Shown here: positions 36,031 through 46,618 of the stretch, piece after piece
Numbering within the stretch: the stretch's first letter is position 1
Layout: every line of letters starts with the position of its first letter
Assembly (NCBI GenBank): GCA_949524905.1
Contig: CATINC010000017.1
Coordinates: 62,001 to 126,000, forward strand
Length of the DNA: 64,000 nucleotides
Direction: 5' to 3'
Source of the DNA: Opitutia bacterium UBA7350
GTDB taxonomy: Bacteria > Verrucomicrobiota > Verrucomicrobiia > Opitutales > Coraliomargaritaceae
Made by a program: the position numbers and the translations under genes
The notes under the pieces: generated by a model
Databases searched by the model: none
What the model saw: the letters and a program-made list of their open reading frames with translations, nothing else
What the model was told of the DNA's origin: nothing

Positions 36031-37238
36031 GCTTGGCTTTTGCGCACTACAGGAGCTTCATAAAGAAGGGAATGAGCTTCGCGTAAAATTTCGGGTATGC
36101 GGTTGGCAAAGGGACTGCGCTTGAGGTATGGCGCTAAGGTTTCGTCATTAATCTCCTTGGCGTTTGAGCCGGGAAACCAATGCTCTGCTTGACCCAGCAG
36201 GTTGTATCGCATTTTTGCAAATTCGATCATGTCCAAACCTTTAGCGAAACTCCAAAGGCGGAGAATTTCGGGGATGTTGATCCCACCAGGAGTGTCTACT
36301 TGTAGAGGCAGACCTTCGTGCCAGTGCCGCATCCAATCTTCTCCAAGGGCATCCGCCATAGCGCGATCCAGTTTCTGTTCAATTTTTAGGACATTGGGTA
36401 AATGCGCTTCAATATTATTTACGGTGGTGATGTGTTCGACGAAATCTGAGGGACGAGCGGCTCCAATCGAGAGGGTGTGGACTGCAGGATCACGCAGACA
36501 GTAAAGATCATTGAAAGCCATGGGAGTGAGTGGTTGGCAAAGATCGAGCAATTTGGCAGAGGGTTCGTAGAGTTTACCGCCTTTATCGCAAGGGCTTATG
36601 ATAAAAATACCCATGTCTTGGGAAGCGGCGGCATCAACGGGAGCCCGGTTGATGGGGTGGTAAACGTAATACCAGTGAAGGTTGATGTATTCAAAGAGAC
36701 CGCTTTCAATTGCCTTGATGGCGATATCTGGGGGTGCATGGGTTGAGAACCCGATATGCCGACAGCGACCTTGTTGCTTTAATTTCTGAATGGCAGGCAT
36801 ACACTTTTTAGCCTGTTCAAGGGTCGCTTGGTTGTTGATGCCATGCACACTCAAGAGGTCGACATACTCTAGTTGCAAAGAATCCAGGGAAATTTGAAAA
36901 GCTTTAAGGAATGCATCAGGAGAATCCTTTGGGCTGATCTTTGTTTGCACGAGCAGTTTTTCTCTTGGGAGCTCAGGAAGTAATTTACCAAGTTGATACT
37001 CAGAAGTGCCATATCCGCGGGCGGTTTCAATGTGGTTGATGCCAAGCTCAAGCCCGTAGCGGATGGTGGCTTCTAGGTTTTTTTGGCATTCTGGCGTGAC
37101 GGATTTTCGGTCCTCGGGGGTATCGTTCCAGCTTTGGATAAATCGCATTCCGCCACAGCTTATGACCGGCATTTGCAATTCAGTCTTACCGAAACGTCGT
37201 TTGGGGACGAGACTGGAGTGTTGATTTGGGCTTTTGCT
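36024..37238 (-). CDS. Aldo/keto reductase family protein
   Basis: A 404-residue NAD(P)H-dependent oxidoreductase of the AKR superfamily. The barrel starts with [19 protein letters not shown]; the active-site region [16 protein letters not shown] has Glu where most family members have Asp, and Tyr in GYG. The Lys in LVQTKIS and His in LLSVHGIN complete the tetrad. The C-terminus is extended beyond the usual 320 residues and includes NDLYCLRDP, without a CxxCxxC ferredoxin motif. ATG 37238 is chosen over TTG 37274, which would add 12 unlikely residues. Substrate unknown; adjacency to the lipid genes is suggestive only. Confidence 0.82.
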   Translation of the reverse strand, partial: SKSPNQHSSLVPKRRFGKTELQMPVISCGGMRFIQSWNDTPEDRKSVTPECQKNLEATIRYGLELGINHIETARGYGTSEYQLGKLLPELPREKLLVQTKISPKDSPDAFLKAFQISLDSLQLEYVDLLSVHGINNQATLEQAKKCMPAIQKLKQQGRCRHIGFSTHAPPDIAIKAIESGLFEYINLHWYYVYHPINRAPVDAAASQDMGIFIISPCDKGGKLYEPSAKLLDLCQPLTPMAFNDLYCLRDPAVHTLSIGAARPSDFVEHITTVNNIEAHLPNVLKIEQKLDRAMADALGEDWMRHWHEGLPLQVDTPGGINIPEILRLWSFAKGLDMIEFAKMRYNLLGQAEHWFPGSNAKEINDETLAPYLKRSPFANRIPEILREAHSLLYEAPVVRKSQAQ

Positions 37239-37322
37239 CATTGTTGAGTCAGCTGTGCTGAAGTGCGAACCCAATGGGTTTAAAACCTGCCAAGTTGAGC
37301 AAGTAGAGGGGGATTTCCCAAT

Positions 37323-37871
37323 CTATTTGAGGATGATGATATCGACGCGACGATCTTGAACCGATTGATTTTTAGCTAGACCGCTGGTTGCTTCAAGGCT
37401 TCCCTTCGAGAGTGTCTCGATCCTAGAATCATTTATGCCAAGGGTAGAGAGGTAGTTGCGAGCGCTGTTGGCGCGCTGTTCACCAAGGGCAAGATTGTAG
37501 TCAGCAGTTCCATACCAATCACAGCGACCTTCTAGCAAGATGCCAAAACTCTTGTTTTTACTCAGATATTGGGCAGCTTTTTGTAACTTTTCGCGTTCGC
37601 TAGCGGCAATACTAGAGGAATCAAAATTAAAATATACAGGTTTAAAAAGCCCTACAACAGTCGGTCTACCATTGTATGTACCATCATTATAGCTGCTGCC
37701 TGCTTCCCGTGCTGGAGGGTTCCATTCGCCGCTTGTCTCGCCCGGCACAAATCCTTCTCCACCAAAACCGCTAGCAGTGTCGAGTGGGGTGGGTAACTGG
37801 GTGCGAGTGCAAGCGCTCAGAAGTAGGATGGCAGAAATTAAGATGAATACGTTGCGGATATTATGGATCAT
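37323..37871 (-). CDS. OmpA-domain (Pal-like) outer-membrane lipoprotein
   Basis: Peptidoglycan-associated lipoprotein type. The 182 residues begin with a lipoprotein signal (MIHNIRNVFILISAILLLSAC, lipobox LSAC, Cys about 21), then a Gly/Pro-rich linker, and an OmpA C-terminal domain from about 78: VYFNFDSSSI, LEGRCDWYGTADYN, LGEQRANSARNYL and DRRVDIIIL. These residues bind meso-diaminopimelate in peptidoglycan, which fits the Gram-negative envelope. No tol genes are adjacent. In function it may work with the ExbB/ExbD pair at 22-23 kb, but that is only a guess. Confidence 0.88.
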   Translation of the reverse strand: MIHNIRNVFILISAILLLSACTRTQLPTPLDTASGFGGEGFVPGETSGEWNPPAREAGSSYNDGTYNGRPTVVGLFKPVYFNFDSSSIAASEREKLQKAAQYLSKNKSFGILLEGRCDWYGTADYNLALGEQRANSARNYLSTLGINDSRIETLSKGSLEATSGLAKNQSVQDRRVDIIILK

Positions 37872-37949
37872 GTCATATTAAATTGTAGGGTGTGGTGTGT
37901 TGGGCAAACTTTTTCCTTTGTTTGAAACATTAAATATAAGAATGTACGG

Positions 37950-38798
37950 ATGTTTATGCAAAAAGATTCTAAAATAGAAGTATTCCTGATCGACAATGGT
38001 TCCTTGGCGCCTGAGGCGACACTCCAACTACGAGCTATAGCGGAAGCGATGAGTGGAAAGCTAGGGCTTAGGGTAGAGGCAGTCAGTTTATTGCACTCAC
38101 ACAAAGTAGACCCGTCAAAATTGAGCGGTATGGAGGCAACCATTGTCAAGCGCCGGATGCGCGCTTCATTTTCAGCAGGGCAGCGCCAATTTGTGTTATT
38201 GCCGCTTTTTCTTGGACCCAGTCGTGCCATCACAGAATACTTGCCGGAATTACTGGAGGAATTACGCCAAGAATGTCCCGAAATGAAGGTGACGGTTGCG
38301 GATTGCTTATTCGGCAAGTCGGTCAATCATCCCGATCCTAGATTGGTAACGATGCTAGGTGATTATGTTAAGACGGCTGATCCTCAGGGTACGATGCAGC
38401 TTGCTTTAGTAGATCATGGCACACCGGCGCCGGAGGTCAATGCATTACGAAATGCTGTGGCGCGCGCATTGTCTGATTTACTGGGGCGCCAAGTGATTGC
38501 TTGCTCGATGGAGCGTCGCGAAGACTCTAAGTATGATTTTAATGAACCACTCTTAGAGCGTCTGGACACGGTTTCGGGATTCACGGGCGGGCGTTTGCTA
38601 GCAGTAATGTTTTTTTTGCTGCCCGGGCGACATGCCGGGGCAGGTGGAGATGTGGCACGAATAGGTACTGGCCTGGTAGAGCGCGGAATCTATGATGCAG
38701 TGGAGTACACAACCCTCTTGGGCCGGCATCCCTTACTGGTGGAAATTCTTTTGGATCGTTATCACGAAGCGAGGGTTGACTCGCTGAGGACAGCTTAG
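37950..38798 (+). CDS. Duplicated CbiX/sirohydrochlorin-chelatase-like protein
   Basis: A 282-residue protein made of two CbiX-like halves. The first begins [14 protein letters not shown] (about 9-22) and the second [14 protein letters not shown] (about 145-158). In chelatases this position is a metal-binding His in a HGS motif: it is Asn in the first half and His in the second, so only one half keeps it. Other family patterns are [12 protein letters not shown] and [20 protein letters not shown]. No cobalamin or siroheme genes are adjacent. It may be a metal chelatase or an unrelated member. The stop overlaps the response regulator stop by 4 bases. Confidence 0.72.
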   Translation: MFMQKDSKIEVFLIDNGSLAPEATLQLRAIAEAMSGKLGLRVEAVSLLHSHKVDPSKLSGMEATIVKRRMRASFSAGQRQFVLLPLFLGPSRAITEYLPELLEELRQECPEMKVTVADCLFGKSVNHPDPRLVTMLGDYVKTADPQGTMQLALVDHGTPAPEVNALRNAVARALSDLLGRQVIACSMERREDSKYDFNEPLLERLDTVSGFTGGRLLAVMFFLLPGRHAGAGGDVARIGTGLVERGIYDAVEYTTLLGRHPLLVEILLDRYHEARVDSLRTA

Positions 38799-39439
38799 CG
38801 GTTAAGAATAATTAGCCCGTTATTGATAGCGTAGCGAGTTAGGCTAGCAATGTCGTGCAAGTCCAGTTTGCGCATTAGATTAGTGCGGTGATTTTCAGCG
38901 GTCTTTACGCTGATATCTAGTTTTTCAGCAATCTTTTTAGTGCTGTTACTCTCTGCAATCAGTTGGAGGATTTGGCGTTCGCGTCGGGTAAGGACGTTGA
39001 TTCCAGATTCTTTAGTCTTTGGGTCAGACATGGCATCGCGTAGCATTTGAGCGATTTCAGGGCCAAAGTAGCTACCACCGCCAGATACAATTTCGATCCC
39101 TTTGCGCAGTTCGTTGAGCGCTGCGGATTTTTCAACAAATCCATGAGCTCCAATTTGAAGCAGTTCACGAACAAGACCGGGCGTTTGATAGCCTGAGAAA
39201 ATGAGGATACGGGAGTTTGGGAGCTCCTTGGCGAGGCGTCGAAGAACATCGGTACCATTCATATTTGGCAACATGACGTCTAGTATAATGAAGTCTGGCT
39301 TGATTTCTAGGCAACGATCGCAACCCTCTTTGCCGTCGCCGGTTTCAATGACGATATTGTGCTCCTCGCTATTGAGGATGGTTTGGGTGATGAGTTCGCG
39401 AATGGCAGTTTGATCTTCGATGATGGCTACGCTTTTCAT
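38795..39439 (-). CDS. NarL/FixJ-type response regulator
   Basis: Two-component transcription factor. The 214 residues have a receiver domain (1-120) with acidic EDQ at 8-10, phospho-acceptor Asp 54 in [10 protein letters not shown] and Lys 104 in FVEKS, followed by a LuxR-type HTH domain from about 148: [25 protein letters not shown] and [15 protein letters not shown]. No histidine kinase gene is nearby, so its signal is unknown. The gene is read towards the CbiX-like gene and lies next to a tRNA-Ser on the same strand. Confidence 0.92.
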   Translation of the reverse strand: MKSVAIIEDQTAIRELITQTILNSEEHNIVIETGDGKEGCDRCLEIKPDFIILDVMLPNMNGTDVLRRLAKELPNSRILIFSGYQTPGLVRELLQIGAHGFVEKSAALNELRKGIEIVSGGGSYFGPEIAQMLRDAMSDPKTKESGINVLTRRERQILQLIAESNSTKKIAEKLDISVKTAENHRTNLMRKLDLHDIASLTRYAINNGLIILNR

Positions 39440-39471
39440 AATGTTTGGTATAGGATTTTAGGGATCTTTTT

Positions 39472-39559
<88 letters not shown>

Positions 39560-39574
39560 AAGTTTTCTCAGTGA

Positions 39575-39602
39575 ATATTAAGGGATTATGCTGATATGGC
39601 AA
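39575..39602 (-). promoter_or_regulatory. Promoter of tRNA-Ser(UGA)
   Basis: On the minus strand, TTGCCA (39597-39602) and TAATAT (39575-39580) are 16 bases apart. Predicted initiation falls about 8 bases before the tRNA 5' end, as for the other tRNA promoters in the window. Confidence 0.5.
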
Positions 39603-39688
39603 AAATTAGGATTTAAGTTTGGTAAACTAGTTTAATACGGACTAAGGTAAAATACTGTGGATTCGGGTTATGTCCTGAAGTTTGTCTG

Positions 39689-41227
39689 CTAAAATAGCTG
39701 TCTGTCAAGACTACGATATTGAATCGCCTCTAACAAATGAGGACTTTCTATCTTATCTGACTGGGCAAGATCTGCAATGGTCCGGGCGACCTTGAGTATG
39801 CGGTCGTATGCGCGAGCTGAGAGCGAAAATTCCTGCATGGCTTTTTGCAGTTGGTTGCTAAGGGATGCATCTAAAGCGCAGTATCTTCGGATATCAGCCG
39901 ATTGCATCCTGCTATTGCAGCGATTGGTAGGATAGTGACTGAATCGAAGATACTGACATTCGCGGGCCTTAGCGCAACGGGCTCGTATAATTTTAGAGGA
40001 TTCTCCGGGCTTGGAGTTGATCAGTTCTTCAATGCGAAGCGCGGGTGCTTCAACATGGATATCAATGCGATCAAGGAGTGGACCACTTATTCGTGAGCGG
40101 TAACGTTGGATTTGTGTTATGGAACACCGACAAGGATGGGTGGGATCACCTGCGTATCCACAGGGGCAGGGGTTCATCGCGCAAACAAGCATGAAGGTAG
40201 CGGGTAGGGTGACTTTGGCGGCACTACGGGAAATAGTCACTTGCCCTTCTTCGAGTGGTTGGCGTAAAACCTCTAAGGTACTGCGGCGAAACTCCGGATG
40301 TTCATCGAGAAAAAGAACACCTTGGTGGGCGAGGGAAATTTCCCCTGGGCGAGGAAAAGTTCCGCCTCCGAGAAGACCCACATCACTGATGGTGTGATGT
40401 GGGGAGCGGAAGGGTCGTTGGTTGCGCGTTTTTGAAGGATCAAGGGTAATCCCTGCCGCGGACTGAACGCTTAGAATCTCGAGAAATTCCTCGAGTTTTA
40501 GAGGCGGCATAATACCCGATATCCGTTTTGCAATCATAGATTTACCGGAGCCTGGACTGCCGATCATGATAAGGTTATGGCCGCCGCTGACCGAGATTTC
40601 TATGGCGCGCCGGAGTTTGTGTTGACCTTTTACGTCTGAAAAATCTAGGAGATCTAAATCATTACTTGCTCTGCTAAATAGAGCAGGCTCAACCGAGAGG
40701 GGCTTGATGCTTATCTCGCGGTTTAAGAATTTAATGGCTTGGTCAAGGCTTTGGATGGGGATGACTTGGATGTCGCTTACGAGAGCAGCTTCAGGCGCAG
40801 AGGCTTCCGGAAGGAGAAGGCCCTTTTTGTTGAGCTGTCGTGCGAGTTGTGCCATCGCAAGACTGCCCTTAACGGGTCTAGTTTTTCCTGAAAGACTGAG
40901 TTCGCCTGCTATTAAGTAGTCTTGAAGGGTAGTAGCTTGGCATTGCTTCATTGCAGCAAGCACCCCAAGCGTGATTGGTAAATCATAAGCTGGACCTTCT
41001 TTGCGGAGGTCTCCTGGAGCAAGATTTACGGTGGTTCGGGTCTCGGGTTGTCGATAACCGCTATTACTGATCGCAGAAAAAACTCGGTCTTGTGATTCCT
41101 TGACGGCCGCATCTGGTAAACCTACAAGAATAAATTTAAGCTCGCCCACCTCGCCAGTATTCACCTCTACTTGGACTGGTAGCGCTTCGATCCCAAAAAG
41201 TGCTGCCGATAAGGTATTCGCAAGCAT
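39689..41227 (-). CDS. YifB/ComM-type Mg-chelatase-like AAA+ ATPase
   Basis: Hexameric AAA+ ATPase; the ComM homologue drives branch migration of DNA during natural transformation. The 512 residues show the N-terminal Lon-protease-like (ChlI) domain, with [26 protein letters not shown] split across residues 20-45, the Walker [14 protein letters not shown] near 222-234, Walker [10 protein letters not shown] near 308-316, and a C-terminal Mg-chelatase domain containing [16 protein letters not shown] 41227 gives the family N-terminus. With the PilB/PilT/PilC genes 2.5-8 kb away it may support DNA uptake, but comEA and comEC are not seen here. Confidence 0.92.
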   Translation of the reverse strand: MLANTLSAALFGIEALPVQVEVNTGEVGELKFILVGLPDAAVKESQDRVFSAISNSGYRQPETRTTVNLAPGDLRKEGPAYDLPITLGVLAAMKQCQATTLQDYLIAGELSLSGKTRPVKGSLAMAQLARQLNKKGLLLPEASAPEAALVSDIQVIPIQSLDQAIKFLNREISIKPLSVEPALFSRASNDLDLLDFSDVKGQHKLRRAIEISVSGGHNLIMIGSPGSGKSMIAKRISGIMPPLKLEEFLEILSVQSAAGITLDPSKTRNQRPFRSPHHTISDVGLLGGGTFPRPGEISLAHQGVLFLDEHPEFRRSTLEVLRQPLEEGQVTISRSAAKVTLPATFMLVCAMNPCPCGYAGDPTHPCRCSITQIQRYRSRISGPLLDRIDIHVEAPALRIEELINSKPGESSKIIRARCAKARECQYLRFSHYPTNRCNSRMQSADIRRYCALDASLSNQLQKAMQEFSLSARAYDRILKVARTIADLAQSDKIESPHLLEAIQYRSLDRQLF

Positions 41228-41283
41228 AAGTTTTTTTACTTATAATGTAAAAAATCTAAGTCCATCAAAAAAAGGATGCTTCA

Positions 41284-41898
41284 TTGAGAAAAGAAAAAAC
41301 AGTTACAAAACCTAACGACCGTGGATGGCGCATAAGCTTAACGGGAGGTATGGGTTGCGGTAAAACTTCAGCAGCAGGTTTCTTTGCGGAAGCAGGTTGG
41401 TCTGTTTTATCTGCAGATATTTTGGTTCAAAAAATACTTGCCTCAAATGATGCAGTGAGAAGGGCTTTGAGTTCGCGATGGGGAGTAAGTGTTGTTGATG
41501 AGAAGGGACAGGTTAATCGGGATGCAATCGCTGATCTTGTTTTTAAAGATTTGGAAGAATTAAACTGGCTGGAGGGGTTGTTGCATCCGCTAGTGCAAGA
41601 CGAATGGACTCGAGCTGTTAAAGAAAAACCGTCTTTAAATTGGGTAATAGAAATTCCATTGTTATTTGAGAAAAGGCTTGAAAAAGACTTTGATTTTATT
41701 GTTTGTATTACGTGCCCGTATTCAACTGTGATTACTCGAATGGTCCATCGAGGTTTTTCTGCAATCTCAATTGAACAACGTTCCAACCAGCAAATGGCTT
41801 TGTCTGAGAAAGAGGATCGTGCAGACTTTGTTATTACCAATTCCGGCAGTCTTAAATTTTTGAAAAAGCAAACGCTTAGCTTAATTGCAGAATTATAA
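41284..41898 (+). CDS. coaE: Dephospho-CoA kinase
   Basis: Catalyses the last step of CoA synthesis, phosphorylating the 3'-OH of dephospho-CoA. The 204 residues contain the P-loop GGMGCGKTSA at about 21-30 and the conserved SADILVQKIL near 43-52, with IEIPLLFEKRLEKDFD later. The start is a TTG at 41284, supported by an AAGGA ribosome-binding site at 41271-41275 and by the lack of an in-frame ATG. It diverges from the ComM-type gene and precedes rho by 54 bases on the same strand, an arrangement seen in several related bacteria. Confidence 0.92.
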   Translation: MRKEKTVTKPNDRGWRISLTGGMGCGKTSAAGFFAEAGWSVLSADILVQKILASNDAVRRALSSRWGVSVVDEKGQVNRDAIADLVFKDLEELNWLEGLLHPLVQDEWTRAVKEKPSLNWVIEIPLLFEKRLEKDFDFIVCITCPYSTVITRMVHRGFSAISIEQRSNQQMALSEKEDRADFVITNSGSLKFLKKQTLSLIAEL

Positions 41899-41952
41899 GC
41901 AATTTTTTCTGTCGGGAATTCATAGCCTTAACCTTAAGCCCCCAAAACGTAT

Positions 41953-43701
41953 ATGAGTGACTCAGATACTACCTTGCCCAGTAATAATTTCAATGAGTCA
42001 GATGCCGATCTGGTACCTAAGCCTCCACGTAAAACCGTTCGAAGAGGTGCGCGAAAACGCACTCCAAGTGCGGAGACGACTGAGACACCCTCGGATGAGG
42101 GTACTGTGACCGGGGCTGCTTACGAAGCAATGATGGCGGCTGGATCTCAGGGTGAAGTAGACTCAAAATCGCAAGCTCAGCTCGAAAGCAAAGACAAGGA
42201 AAACTTAGGTAATCGAAATTATGGACGACGGAGTAACGGAAACTCGAATCAAAACCGTCACCCCAAAAGTAAGAAAGCCAAGGGTCGATCACGCAATCGC
42301 TGGCAGCATAAAAAGATCACAAATCGCGAGGAAGGACCCTCGTTAGATTTAGGAGACTTGCCGGATTTTGAGGCCTTTGCAAATTTTGAGGCACTACAGG
42401 CATTCGTTGCCAACCTAGAAACTGTCAAAGGTAAGGCGATTGATTTTACCGAAATCTACAATTTGCCGCTACCCGAATTACGAGAAGCTGCAGATAAGCA
42501 ATCAACTGAAGTTCCAAATGCGCCCAATCGTGAACAATTGATCGATGCCTTGATCACGCAGGCTTTTGAGCAAAATTCTGTAATTGAAATAGTGGGCGTT
42601 CTTGATCTTTTAGAAGACGAAAGCGGCGGTCTTTTGGTCTATGAGCGAGATAATTATCGCGTGGTCTCACAAAGTGCATTTGTTCCACAAGCACTTATTA
42701 AGCATTATAGTTTGCAACCTGGGCATATTATAAAAGCACGCTTACACCCGCATCGAGCATCAGAAACTTGTTCATTTGTAGTCTCTATAAATGAAGTCAT
42801 GGGGCGTGATCCTAATACTTTAAGTGAGATTATTCCCTTTAAAGAACGCGTTCCTTATTATCCGACCGAGCGCATTTTGATGGAAACCGGGGGCGATGCA
42901 AAGTGGGATAATTTATCTATGCGTGTGGTTGACTGTCTCACTCCGATTGGTTTTGGCCAGCGCGGTTTAATTGTTGCTCCACCCCGCACGGGTAAAACCG
43001 TGCTGCTTCAAGGGATGGCAAATGCAATTAAAGCAAATTGTCCTAAGGCACACCTCATTATTTTGCTCATTGACGAAAGACCCGAGGAGGTTACTGATTT
43101 TCGCCGTCAAGTGGACGCCGAGATAATCAGTTCTACTTTTGACGAAGCTGCTGATAGCCATGTTCATGCGGCAGAAATGGTTATAGAAAAAGCACGCCGG
43201 ATGGTAGAAGTTGGTGAAGACGTCATAATATTATTAGATTCAATCACGCGCTTGGCACGAGCTTACAATACCATGATGCCCAACAGCGGTAAAATTCTGT
43301 CGGGTGGGGTAGAGGCTAATGCTCTGCAAAAACCAAAGCGATTCTTCGGATCGGCTCGTAATATTGAAGACGGAGGAAGCCTTACGATTTTGGGTACCGC
43401 CTTGGTGGAAACGGGGAGCAAAATGGATGAGGTCATTTTTGAAGAATTTAAGGGTACTGGTAATATGGAATTACACCTTGACCGAGGCCTCTCCGATAAA
43501 CGCATTTTCCCAGCCTTGAGTATGGACAAGAGCGGGACTCGAAAAGAGGAACTACTGTATCATCCGGAGGAAATGCTTAAAATTTATTCATTGCGTCGCG
43601 CTATGAAGGGCATACCTTCCACTGATGCAATGGAAATGCTCATCCAGCGCATCAAGAAAACTAAAACGAATGCAGAATTTTTAGTGAGCGTCGCTCGCTA
43701 A
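41953..43701 (+). CDS. rho: Transcription termination factor Rho
   Basis: Hexameric RNA helicase that ends untranslated transcripts. The protein is 582 residues, about 160 longer than E. coli Rho. The extra part is N-terminal: about residues 1-130 are low-complexity, first acidic/Thr-rich and then basic Asn/Arg/Lys-rich ([21 protein letters not shown] around residue 92), a feature shared by Rho of several phyla. Next come the RNA-binding CSD ([20 protein letters not shown] start near 216), the P-loop [11 protein letters not shown] near 342-352, and the Q/R-loop region [15 protein letters not shown]. Start ATG 41953. The pilus motor operon starts 41 bases later. Confidence 0.97.
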   Translation: MSDSDTTLPSNNFNESDADLVPKPPRKTVRRGARKRTPSAETTETPSDEGTVTGAAYEAMMAAGSQGEVDSKSQAQLESKDKENLGNRNYGRRSNGNSNQNRHPKSKKAKGRSRNRWQHKKITNREEGPSLDLGDLPDFEAFANFEALQAFVANLETVKGKAIDFTEIYNLPLPELREAADKQSTEVPNAPNREQLIDALITQAFEQNSVIEIVGVLDLLEDESGGLLVYERDNYRVVSQSAFVPQALIKHYSLQPGHIIKARLHPHRASETCSFVVSINEVMGRDPNTLSEIIPFKERVPYYPTERILMETGGDAKWDNLSMRVVDCLTPIGFGQRGLIVAPPRTGKTVLLQGMANAIKANCPKAHLIILLIDERPEEVTDFRRQVDAEIISSTFDEAADSHVHAAEMVIEKARRMVEVGEDVIILLDSITRLARAYNTMMPNSGKILSGGVEANALQKPKRFFGSARNIEDGGSLTILGTALVETGSKMDEVIFEEFKGTGNMELHLDRGLSDKRIFPALSMDKSGTRKEELLYHPEEMLKIYSLRRAMKGIPSTDAMEMLIQRIKKTKTNAEFLVSVAR

Positions 43702-43742
43702 GTTCGATTTTTCTACCCGACTACTTCATCCCCTTTTATTCT

Positions 43743-45470
43743 GTGACTACATCTGACGATTTTGTCCTTCAGCTCTTAATTGATAAGGACATCGTTGATG
43801 CCGTCAGTGTTGAGCGGGCACGTGCAACAGTCGCAGAGGAGAGCGAAGAGGCTGAAGTCGATAGCTTGGCCCTGGAACGTTTGATTAAAGATCAAAAGTT
43901 TACTCAGGGGCAGGTTGCTCAGGCTCTTGCTGATGAGTTTAGCATGGAAGTGGTGAACTTAAACGAGGTGCGTGTAACCGGTGAATTGCTGGAACTCGTG
44001 CCCTATGATTTAGCGAGCCGCTATAAAGTATTTCCACTGGAAATGGATGATGGTGAGTTGCAACTAGCGATTTGCGATCCGCTCGATATGGATGGTATCG
44101 ATAGTATCAGTCATGTTGTTCAGCGTACCGTCGTTAGCCGTGTAGCCACACTCGAAGCGATTGAACAGGCAATCCACCAATATTATGAGGGCGCCCAAGT
44201 GGGAGAAGTAGAGGAAATTTTCGAAGGGATTCATGAGGGTGAGGGCAAAGAAGAAGGGCTTGAGGTAAAAGTTTTAGACGATACAGAAGCTTCTGAGGAA
44301 GAAGCGCCCATAATCAAATATGTGCAGATGGTAATTTCGGAAGCCATTAAGCGGCGAGCCTCGGATATTCATATGGAGCCGCTGGAAAAACGATTTCGTG
44401 TGCGCTATCGAGTGGATGGAGTTTTGCATGAAGTTGAAAATCCACCCAAACGCTTACAGCCTTCTATTGTTTCGCGCATCAAGTTGATGTCGAATGTGAG
44501 TATTGCTGAGAAGCGTGTTCCACAAGACGGGCGCATTAGTATCGAAGTCGGTGAAAAGGATATTGATTTGCGTGTTTCAACCCTACCAACGGCCTACGGT
44601 GAAAGTATCGTGATGCGTATTTTAGATAAAGAAGGTCTGCGATTAGGCCTTCCAGAGCTTGGATTCTTCAGTGATGACCAAGCAGCTTTTGAACGTATAA
44701 TCTCTATGCCAGACGGAATTTTTCTCGTTACCGGTCCGACGGGTTCCGGTAAATCTACTACCTTATATTCCGCCTTAAATTACATCAACCACCCCGATCG
44801 CAAGATCATCACCGTGGAGGATCCGGTTGAATACGAGATGGTGGGAATCAATCAAGTGCAGGTCCGTCGTGATGTCGGCATGACGTTCTCTGCGGCCCTT
44901 CGCTCGATGCTACGACAGGCACCCAATATTATTATGGTTGGAGAAATCCGGGATATGGAGACTGCTGAGATTGCGGTTAACGCCTCCTTAACTGGCCACA
45001 TGGTTTTCAGTACTCTGCATACAAATGATGCTCCTAGCGCGGTGAGTCGTTTGGTCGATATCGGAATAAAGCCCTTTCTTGTCTCGGCGGCCTTGCGTGC
45101 GGTATTGGCGCAACGCTTAGTGCGTCGTATATGCCCGGATTGTAAGCAACCAGATGAGCCAGACGAGCGCCTGCTAAATTCATTAGGAATACGACAGGAT
45201 CAAATCATGGAGGCTACTTTCAAAAGTGGAAAGGGTTGTCCGAAATGTGTGGGCACTGGATTTCGCGGCCGAGTGGGGATTTTTGAAATGTTCACAATGA
45301 ATGAAGAATTGCAGCAAATGATTTACGAGGAAGCGAGCTTGGTCATGCTTCGCAATAAAGCACGTGAAATCGGAATGCGGACGATGCGCGAAGATGGCAT
45401 CCGCAAAGTTTTGGCAGGGGTAACGACTCCTAATGAAGTGCTCCATGCTACGGTCTCAGATGCGGAATAA
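43743..45470 (+). CDS. pilB: GspE/PilB-type assembly ATPase, copy 1
   Basis: Hexameric ATPase of type IV pilus or type II secretion systems that powers pilin addition. The 575 residues have an N-terminal GspE_N/MshEN region (about 1-150), and the GSPII_E core with Walker [10 protein letters not shown] at about 331-339, Asp box VEDPVEYEM and Walker [16 protein letters not shown]. The zinc-binding four-Cys motif is present: CPDC near 463-466 and CPKC near 497-500. The start is GTG 43743. It opens an operon with pilT, a second PilB-type gene and pilC. No pilin genes are visible. Confidence 0.9.
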   Translation: MTTSDDFVLQLLIDKDIVDAVSVERARATVAEESEEAEVDSLALERLIKDQKFTQGQVAQALADEFSMEVVNLNEVRVTGELLELVPYDLASRYKVFPLEMDDGELQLAICDPLDMDGIDSISHVVQRTVVSRVATLEAIEQAIHQYYEGAQVGEVEEIFEGIHEGEGKEEGLEVKVLDDTEASEEEAPIIKYVQMVISEAIKRRASDIHMEPLEKRFRVRYRVDGVLHEVENPPKRLQPSIVSRIKLMSNVSIAEKRVPQDGRISIEVGEKDIDLRVSTLPTAYGESIVMRILDKEGLRLGLPELGFFSDDQAAFERIISMPDGIFLVTGPTGSGKSTTLYSALNYINHPDRKIITVEDPVEYEMVGINQVQVRRDVGMTFSAALRSMLRQAPNIIMVGEIRDMETAEIAVNASLTGHMVFSTLHTNDAPSAVSRLVDIGIKPFLVSAALRAVLAQRLVRRICPDCKQPDEPDERLLNSLGIRQDQIMEATFKSGKGCPKCVGTGFRGRVGIFEMFTMNEELQQMIYEEASLVMLRNKAREIGMRTMREDGIRKVLAGVTTPNEVLHATVSDAE

Positions 45471-45508
45471 CTTAACCCTCACAACTCCACCCGAATTTAC
45501 AGAAGACG

Positions 45509-46585
45509 ATGGCATATGAAATGAATCAACTCTTAGAGCAAGTGTTTGAGGCAGGCGCTTCAGATCTTCATCTACAGGTTCATGAAGCCCCGGCACTTCG
45601 AATACACGGTAGCTTGAAGCCGATTGAGGGTACTCCGTTAACACCAGACGATACGAAGGCACTCTTTGAATCAATCGCCCCACCGGCAGCACAGGAATCT
45701 TTCAAAAAAAGTGGGGGAGCGGATTTTGCCATAGCTTTTGGCGATAAGGCTCGTTTTCGGGTTAGCGTCTTAAAGTCAAAAGAGAATATAGGGATGGTAC
45801 TTCGTTTGATCCCAAATGAATTACTATCGCTTGAAAAAATTGGATTACCTGAAACGATTAAGGACCTCATTGCACGACCACGTGGGCTTTTTCTTGTTAC
45901 TGGTCCAACTGGATCAGGTAAATCCACAACGCTCGCCTCTATGATAGATTGGATTAATTCCAATCGTAGTGATCACATTATAACCATCGAAGATCCCTTA
46001 GAATATTACCATACTCATAAGCAATGCATTGTGACTCAGCGCGAAGTTGGAGAAGATGTCCCCACTTTTGCAGATGCCTTGCGAGGGGCGCTCCGCCAGG
46101 ATCCTGATGTTATCTTGGTGGGTGAAATGCGTGATCTAGAAACCATTGAAGCCGCAGTAACTGCAGCAGAGACTGGACACCTCGTTTTTGGTACCCTCCA
46201 TACCACTGGAGCTGCTAGGACGGTGGATCGCATTGTGGATGCCTTCCCCTCAAGCAGTAAGGAGCAAATCCGTACTCAGTTAGCATCCTCATTACTTGCG
46301 GTTGTGTCGCAGGTGCTCTGCGAGAAGAAAGGCGGAGGCCGTATAGCAGCATTTGAAATTATGGTTATGACCAATGCAATTTCTCAATTGATTCGTGAAA
46401 ATAAAACTTATCGCATAGCTTCCGATATTCAAACGGGCGCCAATAAAGGCATGATCGGGTTGGATGCGCACCTCTTTAAGCTCTACCAAGAGGATCTGAT
46501 TAGTGCCGAAGTTGCTTTGAGTAAATCCCAAACCCGTGATGAATTGCGAGATCGTCTCATCCAGAGTGGCGCCATCCTAGATTAA
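45509..46585 (+). CDS. pilT: PilT/PilU-type twitching retraction ATPase
   Basis: ATPase that disassembles type IV pili. The 358 residues are shorter than PilB because the N-terminal extension and the zinc-Cys motif are missing. Walker [10 protein letters not shown] is at about 132-140; the Walker B/His box region shows [17 protein letters not shown] and [11 protein letters not shown]. The C-terminal motif AIRNLIRE of PilT appears as [10 protein letters not shown] near 291-300. ATG 45509 is preceded by AGAAG. It sits between the two PilB-type genes; 33 bases follow before copy 2. Whether it retracts (PilT) or modulates (PilU) is unclear. Confidence 0.9.
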   Translation: MAYEMNQLLEQVFEAGASDLHLQVHEAPALRIHGSLKPIEGTPLTPDDTKALFESIAPPAAQESFKKSGGADFAIAFGDKARFRVSVLKSKENIGMVLRLIPNELLSLEKIGLPETIKDLIARPRGLFLVTGPTGSGKSTTLASMIDWINSNRSDHIITIEDPLEYYHTHKQCIVTQREVGEDVPTFADALRGALRQDPDVILVGEMRDLETIEAAVTAAETGHLVFGTLHTTGAARTVDRIVDAFPSSSKEQIRTQLASSLLAVVSQVLCEKKGGGRIAAFEIMVMTNAISQLIRENKTYRIASDIQTGANKGMIGLDAHLFKLYQEDLISAEVALSKSQTRDELRDRLIQSGAILD

Positions 46586-46618
46586 TACCCATATTGTACC
46601 TTTAGCCTGAATTTTCCA

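Noticed and set aside
41239-41268. A promoter for the ComM-type gene from TTGATG and TATAAG 18 bases apart
   Set aside because: The predicted start would leave a leader of only about 5 bases, so the match is not convincing.
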